This document shows positions 48,773-57,849 of a stretch of DNA of 64,000 nucleotides, piece by piece (within the stretch, counting starts at the first letter, position 1; each line of letters opens with the position of its first letter). The notes under the pieces are model-generated. The model searched no databases. It had not been told where the DNA came from and worked only from the letters and a program-made list of their open reading frames with translations. The stretch is from Streptomyces sp. SAI-135 (GTDB lineage: Bacteria; Actinomycetota; Actinomycetes; Streptomycetales; Streptomycetaceae): positions 7,378,001-7,442,000 of the forward strand of contig NZ_JARXYP010000002.1 in assembly GCF_029893805.1 (NCBI RefSeq), written 5' to 3'. The position numbers and the translations under genes are program-made.

Positions 48773-48960
48773 GCCACGCCTCCCCTACGCGTCGAAGCTT
48801 GCGTGCAGTGTGCCATGTTCCGGTGCCGGTCTCACCGGTCACGACCGCTTCCTTCCTTACCTCCCGGGTCATCGACGGCGGGCCGGGCGGCCGGGATCGT
48901 GGTGCTCAAGGGTTCCGGGCCGGCGCACTCCGGTCCGGGACCCGCGCCCGCTCCGCCCCC

Positions 48961-49779
48961 TCAGGGCAGCAGGGAATGAAGGTACTTGACCGTCGCCGGG
49001 TCGGCCGGGAGGAACGTCTCGATGGCCAGCTCGGCCACGGTCACGTCCATGGGGGTGTTGAAGGTGGCCGTGGACGAGACGAAGGACAGCGTCCGCCCCT
49101 CGTGCTCGATCCGCATCGGCAGCGCGAAGTAGGGGACGGGGTCCGTCTCCGCCGGGTCGTCGTCGGCCTCCGGAACCGGGTACGCCGCCACCTCCTCGTA
49201 CAGCTCCCGCAGCGTCTCGGAGCGGCGCAGGGCGATCTGCCGCCGCATCTGCTCCAGCAGATGGCCACGCCACTGACGCAGATTGCGGATGCGCGGGGCG
49301 AGGCCCTCGGGGTGCAGGGTGAGCCGCATGGTGTTGAGCGGGGGCCGCAGCAGGGACTCCGGCACGCCGTCGAGGAGCATCATGATGCCCCGGTTCGCGG
49401 CCACGACGTGGTACGAGGCGTCGAACACCAGGGCCGGACAGGGCTCGTAGCCCTGGATCAGCCGCTCGATCCCCTCGCGCACGACGTCGAGGGCCGGGTC
49501 GTCGAGCGGGGTCTGCGCGAAGCGCGGGGCGTAACCGGCCGCCAGCAGCAGTGCGTTGCGCTCGCGCACCGGCACCTCCAGGTGCTCGGCCAGGCGCAGC
49601 ACCATCTCCTCGCTGGGCCGGGACCGGCCCGTCTCGACGAAACTCACGTGCCGGGCCGAGGAGTCGGCGCGCAGCGCCAACTCCAGCTGGCTGATTCCGC
49701 GTTGTTCCCGCCAGGCTCGCAGGAGCGGACCGACGCCCCGGTCGGAAGGGGTGTCCGCGGCGAAGGGGAGCATGGTCAT
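48961..49779 (-). CDS. helix-turn-helix regulator with MmyB-like ligand-binding domain
   Basis: A 272-residue regulator. The helix-turn-helix spans about residues 15-70 (LLRAWREQRGISQLELALRA, SARHVSFVETGRSRPSEEMV) and is followed by an MmyB-like PAS-type domain beginning with ALVFDASYHVVAANRGIMML and PPLNTMRLTLHPEGLAPRI. These proteins are common actinobacterial regulators, and their ligand may be a fatty-acid-like molecule in some cases. ATG 49779 is the first start; ATG 49773 is two codons later. It is divergent from the phhB-like gene. Confidence 0.87.
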   Translation of the reverse strand: MTMLPFAADTPSDRGVGPLLRAWREQRGISQLELALRADSSARHVSFVETGRSRPSEEMVLRLAEHLEVPVRERNALLLAAGYAPRFAQTPLDDPALDVVREGIERLIQGYEPCPALVFDASYHVVAANRGIMMLLDGVPESLLRPPLNTMRLTLHPEGLAPRIRNLRQWRGHLLEQMRRQIALRRSETLRELYEEVAAYPVPEADDDPAETDPVPYFALPMRIEHEGRTLSFVSSTATFNTPMDVTVAELAIETFLPADPATVKYLHSLLP

Positions 49780-49953
49780 ACGGAAGACGGTAGTCGAGGA
49801 GGGCGGACGAGCGGGCCCGGGACGGGTGGGCCGATGACCTTGCCGCCGCAGGTGTCCCCGGCCGGCCCCCGGGAACCCTCCTGACCAGGGCCGCAGCGGC
49901 ACAGATGTGGGACGCTGAGGGCACCCGACCCCCCCCCAGGAAGGAGCGAGGCC

Positions 49954-50259
49954 ATGCTCGTCGAACCCCTGTCGCAGAAGGAGATCGAGGACCGGCTCGC
50001 GGAACTGCCCGGCTGGTCCGTCGACGACGGCCGCCTCAGCCGCTCGTACCGCCTCGGCACCCACTTCGCCGCGACCGCGATGGTCGTGCACATCGCCCAG
50101 GTCCAGGAGGAGCTCGACCACCACTCCGACCTCACCCTCGGCTACAACACGGTCGCGCTGGCCGTGCACACGCACAGCGCGGGCGGCGCCCTCACGGAGA
50201 AGGACTTCGAGCTAGCCCAGCGGGTGGAGGCGCTCGCCGCAGGTCACGGAGCCCAGTGA
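49954..50259 (+). CDS. 4a-hydroxytetrahydrobiopterin dehydratase (PCD/DCoH)
   Basis: A 101-residue pterin-4a-carbinolamine dehydratase. The characteristic start is IEDRLAELPGWSVDDGRLSR and the active-site region is EELDHHSDLTLGYNTVALAVHTH with the two neighbouring His residues that protonate the pterin. It regenerates quinonoid dihydropterin for aromatic amino acid hydroxylases; none is in the window. AAGGAG precedes ATG 49954. A methyltransferase gene follows four bases after the stop. Confidence 0.9.
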   Translation: MLVEPLSQKEIEDRLAELPGWSVDDGRLSRSYRLGTHFAATAMVVHIAQVQEELDHHSDLTLGYNTVALAVHTHSAGGALTEKDFELAQRVEALAAGHGAQ

Positions 50260-50263
50260 CCCC

Positions 50264-51007
50264 GTGCTCGACTACGACAAGGAGGCCGACGCCTACGACG
50301 CCACCCGCGGCGGCGAGCCCAGGGCCGCCGCGGCCGCCGACGCCGTGCTCGGCCTGATCCCGTCCGGCACCCGGCGCCTCCTCGACGTGGCCTGCGGCAC
50401 CGGCATCGTCACCCGCAGGCTCGCCGCCGCCCGGCCCGCGACCCGGGTCACCGGCGCCGACCTGTCGTACGGCATGGCCCGTACGGCCGCCGTACGGCTG
50501 CCCGGCGCGGTCGTGCTGGCCGACAGCCGTGCGCTGCCGTTCCCGGGCGGGGTCTTCGACGCCGTCACCAGCGTGTGGCTGCTGCACCTCCTCGACCGCC
50601 CCGAGGACGTCCGGACCGTGATCGCCGAGTGCGCCCGGGTCCTGAGACCGGGCGGGGTGTGGGTCACCACCGTCGACAAGGCCGCCGCCCACGACGTGGG
50701 CAGCGACATCGACGCGGTCCTCGCCCCGCGCCCGCGCCGCCCGGCCCCGGACGCGGCGCCGCTCGTCGAGTCCTGCGCCGCCGCGCACCACCTGCGCCCG
50801 GCCGGGCGGGCCCGCTTCCCCGGCCGCGGTCAGGGCCGCAGCCCCCGGCGCACCGCCGCCGACCTGCGGCGCGGCTGGTTCACCCTGCTGCCGCCCGGCG
50901 ATCCGCTGACGGCGGAGTTCGCCGCCCGTCTCGAAGCGCTGCCGGATCAGGAGCTCCCGCGCCCGGACCCGGTGTTCAGCGTCCTGGCGTTCCGGAAGGC
51001 CGACTGA
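50264..51007 (+). CDS. class I SAM-dependent methyltransferase
   Basis: A 247-residue methyltransferase. Motif I is LLDVACGTGIVTRRLAAARP, the acidic end VTGADLSYGM, and the catalytic-face VTSVWLLHLLDRPEDVRTVI. Its C-terminal half is Arg/Pro-rich and atypical for the family. GTG 50264 follows GGAG by ten bases. The last 32 bases overlap the convergent DUF1579-like gene. The substrate is unknown, and its pairing with a pterin enzyme is only positional. Confidence 0.85.
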   Translation: MLDYDKEADAYDATRGGEPRAAAAADAVLGLIPSGTRRLLDVACGTGIVTRRLAAARPATRVTGADLSYGMARTAAVRLPGAVVLADSRALPFPGGVFDAVTSVWLLHLLDRPEDVRTVIAECARVLRPGGVWVTTVDKAAAHDVGSDIDAVLAPRPRRPAPDAAPLVESCAAAHHLRPAGRARFPGRGQGRSPRRTAADLRRGWFTLLPPGDPLTAEFAARLEALPDQELPRPDPVFSVLAFRKAD

Positions 51008-51452
51008 AGTCCATGGTCCAGTTGGTCACCCAGGTCGTGCCGCCGTCGACGGAGAAGGCCTGCTCCCAGTGGGCCGCCGACGCCGACACGCCGGCCCACA
51101 CGAACCGCACCCGCACCTTTCTCCCGCCGTGCATGTCGTCGCCGTGGAACTCGCCACGACCGCCCTCGAACCGTCCCACGACCGGCGGGAACAGCTTCCC
51201 GCTGCGGCTCGCGGCCCAGTGCAGCGACCACTGCCGGGTCTCCCGGTCGAACAGCCGCAGGGTCGCGCCTTTCGCCTCCAGGTGCGGCATGTCGATCTCG
51301 TCGACGTTCGCCGCCCCGTCGAACAGCGGCCGGCAGCTGCTCGTGGCGGGGAACTCCTCCCAGGCGCTGTCCGGGTCGAGGAAGTCGGTGCGGCGGCGGT
51401 TGCGCACCTCCCAGTCGCCGTGGAAGAAGTCGAAGTCGTGCGGGCTGCTCAT
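50976..51452 (-). CDS. DUF1579-like lipocalin-type protein
   Basis: A 158-residue protein with repeated Trp-rich strands: FDFFHGDWEVRNRRRTDFLD, LFDRETRQWSLHWAASRSGK, FVWAGVSASAAHWEQAFSVD and TWVTNWTMDFSR. This pattern suits the calycin-like DUF1579 barrel that probably binds a small ligand. The start is the ATG at 51452, overlapping the stop of the gene upstream. No enzymatic residue is evident. Confidence 0.7.
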   Translation of the reverse strand: MSSPHDFDFFHGDWEVRNRRRTDFLDPDSAWEEFPATSSCRPLFDGAANVDEIDMPHLEAKGATLRLFDRETRQWSLHWAASRSGKLFPPVVGRFEGGRGEFHGDDMHGGRKVRVRFVWAGVSASAAHWEQAFSVDGGTTWVTNWTMDFSRPSGTPGR

Positions 51453-51928
51453 ATGCGGTCTCCGGTGGTTCCTTCGGGCAGGGAATCGGCCACGTAGGCC
51501 CTGAGGTCCGGTACTTCGGGGGCGAGCAGATGCCGTACCCAGGCGTCCCGTTCGTGCAGGATGGGCGGCAGCTCCCAGACGCAGCCGATCCAGGGCAGGT
51601 CCGGCACGACGAAGTGCGTGGGGTCGGCGTCCGGGCAGCGCAGCGCCGGCTGCCCGGCGGCGGCGCCCCGGAAGTGCAGCACGTTGTCCCACACCCAGCT
51701 GTAGGCGTTGAGGTAGGCGCCGGTGTCGGCGCCCCGGTGCAGCACGACGAAGCTCGCGGGCGGGGTGCCGTCCGGCTCCGGCAGCAGCTCCGGGAGCATC
51801 TCGTACGCCGCCTTCTCGACGTCGGGCGCGATGCCGGCCGGATCGCCGGTGACGTGGTAGCGCTTGACGTGCCGGCCGGCGACCTCGATCGGCGGCGGCA
51901 CGGTCAGCAGCTTCTCGGTGAAAGCCAT
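51449..51928 (-). CDS. conserved hypothetical protein (159 aa)
   Basis: A 159-residue protein beginning AFTEKLLTVPPPIEVAGRHV followed by KRYHVTGDP, and continuing with ASFVVLHRGADTGAYLNAYS and VWELPPILHERDAWVRHLL. I recall similar unannotated Streptomyces proteins next to YafY-type regulators. No domain is recognised; it looks soluble with alpha/beta content. It is divergent from the WYL regulator by 34 bases, so is probably its target, and overlaps the DUF1579-like gene by four bases. Confidence 0.65.
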   Translation of the reverse strand: MAFTEKLLTVPPPIEVAGRHVKRYHVTGDPAGIAPDVEKAAYEMLPELLPEPDGTPPASFVVLHRGADTGAYLNAYSWVWDNVLHFRGAAAGQPALRCPDADPTHFVVPDLPWIGCVWELPPILHERDAWVRHLLAPEVPDLRAYVADSLPEGTTGDRI

Positions 51929-51962
51929 GTCCGGGACGCTAAGCCCGCTTCACTGACATCCT

Positions 51963-52919
51963 GTGGCAGTGAAGGCCGGCCGACTTCTCTCGATCCTGCT
52001 CCTGCTCCAGACCCGGGGCCGGATGACCGCCGCCCAGCTCGCCGAGGAGCTGGAGGTGTCCGTGCGCACGGTCTACCGGGACGTCGAGGCGCTGGGCGCG
52101 GCCGGCGTCCCGCTGTACGGCGACGCGGGCCACGCCGGCGGCTACCGCCTGCTCGACGGCTACCGCACGCGTCTGACCGGGCTCACCGCGGACGAGGCGG
52201 AGGCCCTCTTCCTGGCCGGAGCCCCCGGACCCGCCGCCGAACTGGGCCTCGGCCCGGTCCTCGCCGCCGCCCAGCTGAAGGTACGGGCCGCGCTGCCGGC
52301 GGAGCTGCGCGCCCACGCGGACCGGATCAGCGGACGCTTCCACCTGGATGCGCCCGGGTGGTACGCGCGGGCCGAGGAGGCGCCGTACCTGCCGCAGGTG
52401 GCTCAGGCGGTGTGGAACAGCAGGGTGCTGCGGGTGGTGTACCGCCGCTGGGCCGAACCCACCGACGTGCAGCGGCGGTTGGAGCCGTACGGGCTGGTGC
52501 TGAAGGCGGGGCGCTGGTATGTGGTCGCAGGACCGGGTCCGCGCACCTACCGCGTGGACCAGATCCTCGAACTCACCGTCCCCGGAGAGGAGTTCACCCG
52601 CCCCGAGGGGTTCGACCTGGCCGCCCACTGGACGTCCTACCAGCGGGACTTCCACGACCGGCTCCACCGGCACCAGGCGGTGGTGCGGCTGGCGCCGGGC
52701 GTCGCGCTGCCGCGGGCGGTCCACGACCGCGTCGACCCCGACGGCTGGACCGTCGCCCGGGTCCCCGTCGAGTCCCTCGCGCACGCGCAGGGCGAATTCC
52801 TGGCCCTGGGCACCGGCATCGAGGTGCTGGAGCCGCCCGAGCTGCGCGCACGCATGGCGCGGACGATCGCCGAACTGGCCGGAAGGTACGGCAACCCGGC
52901 TCCCGCCCGCGGCGACTGA
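51963..52919 (+). CDS. YafY-type transcriptional regulator (HTH plus WYL domain)
   Basis: A 318-residue regulator with an N-terminal winged helix (RLLSILLLLQTRGRMTAAQL, EELEVSVRTVYRDVEALGAA) and a WYL domain around residues 155-215 (RVVYRRWAEPTDVQRRLEPY, GRWYVVAGPGPRTYRVDQIL). WYL domains are thought to bind nucleic acid or small ligands. GTG 51963 is used; GTG 51969 is possible. The short shared spacer with the hypothetical gene suggests regulation of the pair 51928-50976. Confidence 0.88.
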   Translation: MAVKAGRLLSILLLLQTRGRMTAAQLAEELEVSVRTVYRDVEALGAAGVPLYGDAGHAGGYRLLDGYRTRLTGLTADEAEALFLAGAPGPAAELGLGPVLAAAQLKVRAALPAELRAHADRISGRFHLDAPGWYARAEEAPYLPQVAQAVWNSRVLRVVYRRWAEPTDVQRRLEPYGLVLKAGRWYVVAGPGPRTYRVDQILELTVPGEEFTRPEGFDLAAHWTSYQRDFHDRLHRHQAVVRLAPGVALPRAVHDRVDPDGWTVARVPVESLAHAQGEFLALGTGIEVLEPPELRARMARTIAELAGRYGNPAPARGD

Positions 52920-52961
52920 GGGGGTGGAACCCGTCCGCCCCCACAGCACCGGAGGTCCACC

Positions 52962-54848
52962 GTGCCGCACCCCCACCCGTACCGCAGACGCCGTGTCCTC
53001 CTGCCGGCGCTGACCGCCGCGACGGCCCTCGTGGCCGCGGGACTCACCGTCCTGAGCCCCGGCACCGCCGAGGCCGCCACCGCCCGCCAGGTCGAGAAGC
53101 TCGACCGGGGCGTGGTCAGCGTGCACACCGGCAGCGGCAACCTGGTCAGCTGGCGCTGGCTCGGCACCGACCCGAACGACGTGTCCTTCAACGTCTACCG
53201 GGCCGGCACCAAGGTCAACGCGACGCCGGTCACCGGCTCCACGAACTGGTTCCACTCCGGCGCGCCCGCCGAGGCCGACTACACGGTCCGCGCGGTCGTC
53301 GGCGGAGTAGAACAGGCCGACTCGGTCCACGCGGTCCAGCTCCGCACCGGCTACAAGGACGTGCCGATCAGCCCGCCCGCCGGCGGCACGACCCCCGACG
53401 GCGTCGCCTACACCTACGAGGCCAACGACGCGTCCGTGGCCGACCTCGACGGCGACGGCGCCCTGGACCTCGTCCTCAAGTGGCAGCCCACCAACGCCAA
53501 GGACAACTCCCAGTCCGGCTACACCGGCAACACGATCCTGGACGGCGTCAGGCTCGACGGCACCCGGCTGTGGCGGATCGACCTGGGCCGCAACATCCGC
53601 TCCGGCGCGCACTACACGCAGTTCCAGGCGTACGACTACGACGGCGACGGCACGGCCGAGATCGCGATGAAGACGTCGGACGGCACGGTCGACGGCACCG
53701 GCGCGGTGATCGGCAGCTCCTCGGCCGACCACCGCAACTCCAGCGGCTACGTCCTGTCGGGCCCCGAGTACCTGACGATGTTCAACGGCCGTACCGGCAA
53801 GGCGATGCAGAGCGTCGACTACGTCCCGGCGCGCGGGACGGTGTCGTCCTGGGGCGACTCGTACGGCAACCGGGTGGACCGTTTCCTCGCCGGAACGGCC
53901 TACCTGGACGGCGCGCGTCCCTCCCTGATCATGGCCCGCGGCTACTACACCCGCACCGTGATCGCGGCCTGGGACTGGCGGGGCGGCGCCTTCACCCGCC
54001 GCTGGACCTTCGACACCAACTCCTCCACCAACAGCGGCAAGGGCTACGACGGTCAGGGCTCGCACAGTCTGTCCGTCGGGGACGTCGACAACGACGGCAA
54101 GGACGAGATCGTCTACGGGGCGATGGCGGTCGACGACAACGGCAACGGGCTGTGGACCACGAGGACGGGCCACGGTGACGCCCAGCATCTCGGCGACCTC
54201 GACCCCTCGCACGCGGGCCTGGAGTACTTCAAGGTCTCCGAGTCCACGTCACAGCCGGCCGAGCTGTACGTCAACCCGGCGAACGGCACGGTGAACTGGA
54301 AACTGGCCGCCTGCTGCGACAACGGGCGTGGCGTGGCCGGGGACATCTGGGCGGGCAACGATGGCGCCGAGGTCTGGTCCGCCTCCGACACCTCGGTCCG
54401 TGACGAGGCCGGTGCCACCAAGGGCCGCGAGCCGTCCTCGGCGAACTTCCTGTCCTGGTGGGACGGCGACACGGTCCGCGAACTCCTCGACGGCACCCAC
54501 ATCGACAAGTACGGCACCTCGTCGGACACCCGTCTGCTGACCGGGGCGTCGGTCCACTCCAACAACGGCACCAAGGCGACCCCGTCCCTGTCCGGCGACA
54601 TCCTCGGCGACTGGCGCGAGGAGGTCGTCTGGCCGACGTCGGACAACAAGGCCCTGCGGATCTACTCGACCCCGGTCGAGACGTCGGTGAAGATCACGAC
54701 CCTGCTCCACGACACGATGTACCGCACGGGCCTGGCCTGGCAGAACACCGCGTACAACCAGCCCCCGCACCCGAGCTTCTTCCTCGGCGACGGAATGCCG
54801 ACCGCCCCCCCGGCCGACGGTCTACACCCCCTGACCGGGACGCTGTGA
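52962..54848 (+). CDS. rhamnogalacturonan lyase, polysaccharide lyase family 11
   Basis: A 628-residue secreted enzyme that cleaves the rhamnogalacturonan-I backbone of pectin by beta-elimination. Residues 1-38 form a signal peptide (PALTAATALVAAGLTVLSPG, cut near AEAATARQ). The mature part shows the PL11 beta-propeller with repeated calcium loops: VADLDGDGALDLVLKWQPTN, QAYDYDGDGTAEIAMKTSDG, and SVGDVDNDGKDEIVYGAMAV. No carbohydrate-binding module is attached. CCGGAGG precedes GTG 52962. It starts the plant-cell-wall island and converges on the xyloglucanase gene. Confidence 0.92.
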   Translation: MPHPHPYRRRRVLLPALTAATALVAAGLTVLSPGTAEAATARQVEKLDRGVVSVHTGSGNLVSWRWLGTDPNDVSFNVYRAGTKVNATPVTGSTNWFHSGAPAEADYTVRAVVGGVEQADSVHAVQLRTGYKDVPISPPAGGTTPDGVAYTYEANDASVADLDGDGALDLVLKWQPTNAKDNSQSGYTGNTILDGVRLDGTRLWRIDLGRNIRSGAHYTQFQAYDYDGDGTAEIAMKTSDGTVDGTGAVIGSSSADHRNSSGYVLSGPEYLTMFNGRTGKAMQSVDYVPARGTVSSWGDSYGNRVDRFLAGTAYLDGARPSLIMARGYYTRTVIAAWDWRGGAFTRRWTFDTNSSTNSGKGYDGQGSHSLSVGDVDNDGKDEIVYGAMAVDDNGNGLWTTRTGHGDAQHLGDLDPSHAGLEYFKVSESTSQPAELYVNPANGTVNWKLAACCDNGRGVAGDIWAGNDGAEVWSASDTSVRDEAGATKGREPSSANFLSWWDGDTVRELLDGTHIDKYGTSSDTRLLTGASVHSNNGTKATPSLSGDILGDWREEVVWPTSDNKALRIYSTPVETSVKITTLLHDTMYRTGLAWQNTAYNQPPHPSFFLGDGMPTAPPADGLHPLTGTL

Positions 54849-54878
54849 GACCCCGCCCGGCACCGCCGGGCGGGGTCT
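54848..54878. terminator. perfect 14-bp hairpin between PL11 and GH74 genes
   Basis: AGACCCCGCCCGGC (54848-54861) pairs fully with 54865-54878 around the loop ACC, followed by CTTTC. It overlaps the last base of the PL11 stop codon and stands 19 bases from the end of GH74, so it can terminate both. Confidence 0.88.
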
Positions 54879-54897
54879 CTTTCGCGCGCGGGCCGGT

Positions 54898-57567
54898 TCA
54901 GAGCACGGTGCAGTTCTGGTCGCCCACCTTGAACGCGGTCGGTTTCGCGTTCGCTCCCGACCAGCTCCCCGTCAACCCGAAGCTCACGGAGGAGCCCGCC
55001 GCCACGCCCGCGTTCCAGCCGACGTTCTTGGCGGCGACCGTCGCGCCGGACTGGGTGACGGTGGCGTTCCATGCCTGCGAGACCGTCTGGCCGTCAGGGA
55101 AGGTCCAGCCGAGGGTCCAGCCGCTCCAGGCACTCGTACCCGTATTCGCGATCTGGACGTCCGCCTGGAAACCGCCCGACCACTGGTTGGTGATCTTGTA
55201 GGTCACCGCGCAGGCGCCCGTCGGAGTGGGATCCGGCGGGTCCGTCGGATCGGTGCCGCCGCCTCCGCCGCCCGTGTCGGACGTGTCGCCGTAGATCACG
55301 CCCCGGCCGTTGGTCGAGACGTACACCCGGCCGTACACCCGCGGGTCACCCGTGATCGCCGCCCCGGTCCAGCCCCACTGGTGGGCGTCGTCGTTGACGC
55401 GGGTCCAGCTGGCGCCCTTGTCCGTGGAGCGGAAGACGCCCCGGACGCCACCGATCTTCGCGCTGGTGTAGAGGGTCTGGTACGAGGCTCCCGGCGCCGC
55501 CTTGCCGAAGCCGATCGCGTCGGCCTGGTCGACGTTCGCGAGGTTCGTCCAGCTCGTGCCCCCGTCCGTCGAGTGCCACAGCCCGTACGCCCCGTCGGCC
55601 GTCCCGCCGGCCAGCCAGACATCGCCCTTCACCCCGGGCACCGCCTTGAAGCGCACGCTGTCCCCGGCGGGCAGGCCGGTCGCCGCGGACGCCGTGAACG
55701 TCGCCCCGCCGTCCGTGCTCACGTAGAACTTCCCGGACTTGAAGCCGTAGAAGGTCTTCGTGTCCACCCGGTCCGACTCCACGATCGCGCCGGCCGGGAT
55801 GCCGCTCGACGCCGACCAGGACGAACCGAAGCCCGTCGTGTACTGCACGCCCGCCCCGTCGGGGCTCCACACGAACCGGCCGCCGTCCGGGGCGGCGGCC
55901 ACCGTTCCGCCCCCGCTCACGCCCGAAGGGTCGCTGCCCGCGAACCAGTTGGCCCCGTTGTCCGTGGAGAACGCGATGTGCGGCCCCGAGTCCAGATTGC
56001 CGACCCGCACCACCGTGTTCGGGTTCGTCTCGGCGAAGTCCAGACTCGTGGTCGTGGTGAAGGTCGGGGAGGTGAACATCATCGACGGGACCTTGGTGAG
56101 GTCCGTGTGCCGGAAACCGCCCACGTCACCCAGCGCGCTCAGCAGCGGGGCGCCCGAGGGCGGTGACGCCAGGTCGTTGACCGCGGTCTCCTCCAGGCCC
56201 TGCACCATCGGCCTGATGGTGAACTGGCCGCCGGAGTCCCAGTTCGTGAGGTTCTCCGTGCCGTAGACCGTCGCCCCCGTCCCGTACATCATGCGGTTGG
56301 AGTTGAACGGGTCGATCTCCAACGACTCGGTCATCCACCCGAGTTTGGGCGTCTGCTCGGGCGGTGACGGGTTCGCGCCCCACGTCAGCCACGGGGAAGA
56401 CGACACGTCCATGGTGTAGCGGTTCGCGCGGTCGGGGTACGACGTGTAGTCCCACGCCTTCGTCCAGGTCGCCCCGCTGTCCGTGGAGCGGAAGATCTGG
56501 GTGTCCGGCCACCAGGAGCTGTAGGCGGTGGCCATGACGGTTCCGGGCTTCTGCCGGTCCACGGTGAGACCGCTGAAGCCGTAGTAGGTGTCCGCCTCCG
56601 CCACCGGGCTGATGTTCGTCCAGGTGCCGGTCGCCGTCGCGTACCGCCACAGCTGGCCCTTGCCGCCGTCGTACGGCCCGCCCTTGTCGCTGTACGTGAG
56701 GTACAGGTAGCCGTTCACCGCGTCCAGGACGCCCTTGTGGGCCAGGTGTCCCGTCGGCTGCCCGGCGAGCCTGCTCCAGGTCGCGCCGCCGTCCGTCGAC
56801 CGGTACACCGAGTTCTGGAGGTCGGCGACCCCGACGTAGATCGTCTGCGTCGCGTTCCCGGACGTGCCCGTCCGCTCGTCGAAGGTGACCCAGACGACGC
56901 CCTGGTTGTCACTGGCGTAACCGCTCGTGTCGCCCGGATCCTGCTGGTAGTTGCCGACGTTGGGGAAGTTCACCACCTGCGACCAGCTCACGCCCGAGTC
57001 CGTGGACCGCCACAGCCCCTTGCCGCTCGGCGCCCCGAGGTACAGCACGCTGTTCCTGTTCGGGTCGACCGCGAGCCGCTCGCCCATGCCCCGCCCCGGC
57101 ATGTTGCCGCCCAGCTTGAACGGCAGCACGGTCTTCTGCCAGCTCGCGCCCCGGTTCGAGGACCGCATGACCGCGCCGTTCTCAGGGTCCCAGTCGTTGG
57201 TGTACGTCCCCACGGCCGCGTACACCTTGTCCGGGTCCACGGAGTCGGAGGCCAGGCCGACCACGCCCGTGTGCCCCCAGTCGTCCCAGCCGACCGAGTC
57301 CAGCAGCGGCGTCCAGGTCTTCGTGGACTCCTGCCAGCGGTAGGCCCCGCCGATGTCCGTGCGGGCGTAGGCCAGGTTCTTCTCCTTGCGGTTGAAGACG
57401 ATGCCCGGCACGAAACCGCCGCCGTCGATCCGGGCGTTCCTCCAGGTGTACGTGTCGGCGGCGAGCGAGACCTTCGCGGTGCTGTCGGCCGCCAGTGCGG
57501 GCGGGGTGCCGGCGAGCAGCCCGGCCGCGAGCGCGAGCACGGCCGTGAGGATGCGGGTTCTTCGCAC
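54898..57567 (-). CDS. GH74 xyloglucanase with C-terminal CBM2
   Basis: An 889-residue secreted glycoside hydrolase family 74 enzyme that hydrolyses xyloglucan. Signal peptide 1-27; two seven-bladed propellers with several sialidase-type RSTDSGATW blade repeats; catalytic Asp71 in YARTDIGGAYRW and Asp481 in ALGDVGGFRH are both present. A Gly/Asp/Pro linker (around 755-785) leads to a CBM2 cellulose-binding module at 786-889 (CAVTYKITNQWSGGFQADVQ) with surface Trp residues. The GTG 57567 has AAAGGA upstream. A LacI-type box stands before it. Confidence 0.93.
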   Translation of the reverse strand: MRRTRILTAVLALAAGLLAGTPPALAADSTAKVSLAADTYTWRNARIDGGGFVPGIVFNRKEKNLAYARTDIGGAYRWQESTKTWTPLLDSVGWDDWGHTGVVGLASDSVDPDKVYAAVGTYTNDWDPENGAVMRSSNRGASWQKTVLPFKLGGNMPGRGMGERLAVDPNRNSVLYLGAPSGKGLWRSTDSGVSWSQVVNFPNVGNYQQDPGDTSGYASDNQGVVWVTFDERTGTSGNATQTIYVGVADLQNSVYRSTDGGATWSRLAGQPTGHLAHKGVLDAVNGYLYLTYSDKGGPYDGGKGQLWRYATATGTWTNISPVAEADTYYGFSGLTVDRQKPGTVMATAYSSWWPDTQIFRSTDSGATWTKAWDYTSYPDRANRYTMDVSSSPWLTWGANPSPPEQTPKLGWMTESLEIDPFNSNRMMYGTGATVYGTENLTNWDSGGQFTIRPMVQGLEETAVNDLASPPSGAPLLSALGDVGGFRHTDLTKVPSMMFTSPTFTTTTSLDFAETNPNTVVRVGNLDSGPHIAFSTDNGANWFAGSDPSGVSGGGTVAAAPDGGRFVWSPDGAGVQYTTGFGSSWSASSGIPAGAIVESDRVDTKTFYGFKSGKFYVSTDGGATFTASAATGLPAGDSVRFKAVPGVKGDVWLAGGTADGAYGLWHSTDGGTSWTNLANVDQADAIGFGKAAPGASYQTLYTSAKIGGVRGVFRSTDKGASWTRVNDDAHQWGWTGAAITGDPRVYGRVYVSTNGRGVIYGDTSDTGGGGGGTDPTDPPDPTPTGACAVTYKITNQWSGGFQADVQIANTGTSAWSGWTLGWTFPDGQTVSQAWNATVTQSGATVAAKNVGWNAGVAAGSSVSFGLTGSWSGANAKPTAFKVGDQNCTVL

Positions 57568-57613
57568 GGGGGAGTCCTTTCCGGAAAGGGGGAAAGTGGG
57601 GGGAAGTGAGGGG

Positions 57614-57627
57614 GGTAAGCGCTTTCC
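57614..57627 (-). promoter_or_regulatory. near-palindromic LacI-family operator before GH74
   Basis: GGTAAGCGCTTTCC is a 14-base inverted repeat around AGCGCT with one mismatched pair, of the type bound by LacI-family sugar regulators. It differs from the CebR consensus TGGGAGCGCTCCCA in the outer arms and may serve another regulator. It lies 47 bases upstream of the GH74 start. Confidence 0.5.
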
Positions 57628-57759
57628 ACTCAGTACGAGAGGTGCCGGGCGACCCCCAGTGCGGGAAGGGGCCGCCCGGCCGGTTCGGCCCCGTCGTCCG
57701 GTGACGGGGCCTGTTACACGGAGCCTTCGAGCGGCTCCGCAGGAGGAACGGTGCCCGGT

Positions 57760-57803
57760 GCGCCCCTCCAGGGGCGCGGGGAACTGCGCGACCAGCCACA
57801 ACG
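57760..57803. repeat. dispersed Streptomyces element with short hairpin
   Basis: GCGCCCCT-CC-AGGGGCGC (57760-57777) forms a hairpin and runs on into CGGGGAACTGCGCGACCAG, the reverse complement of the element at 20751-20783. It separates the GH48 3' end from the GH74 promoter. Confidence 0.65.
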
Positions 57804-57849
57804 GACCCGCAGCCGACCACGGTCCGACCCGCGGAGCGCCCGGCGGGGG

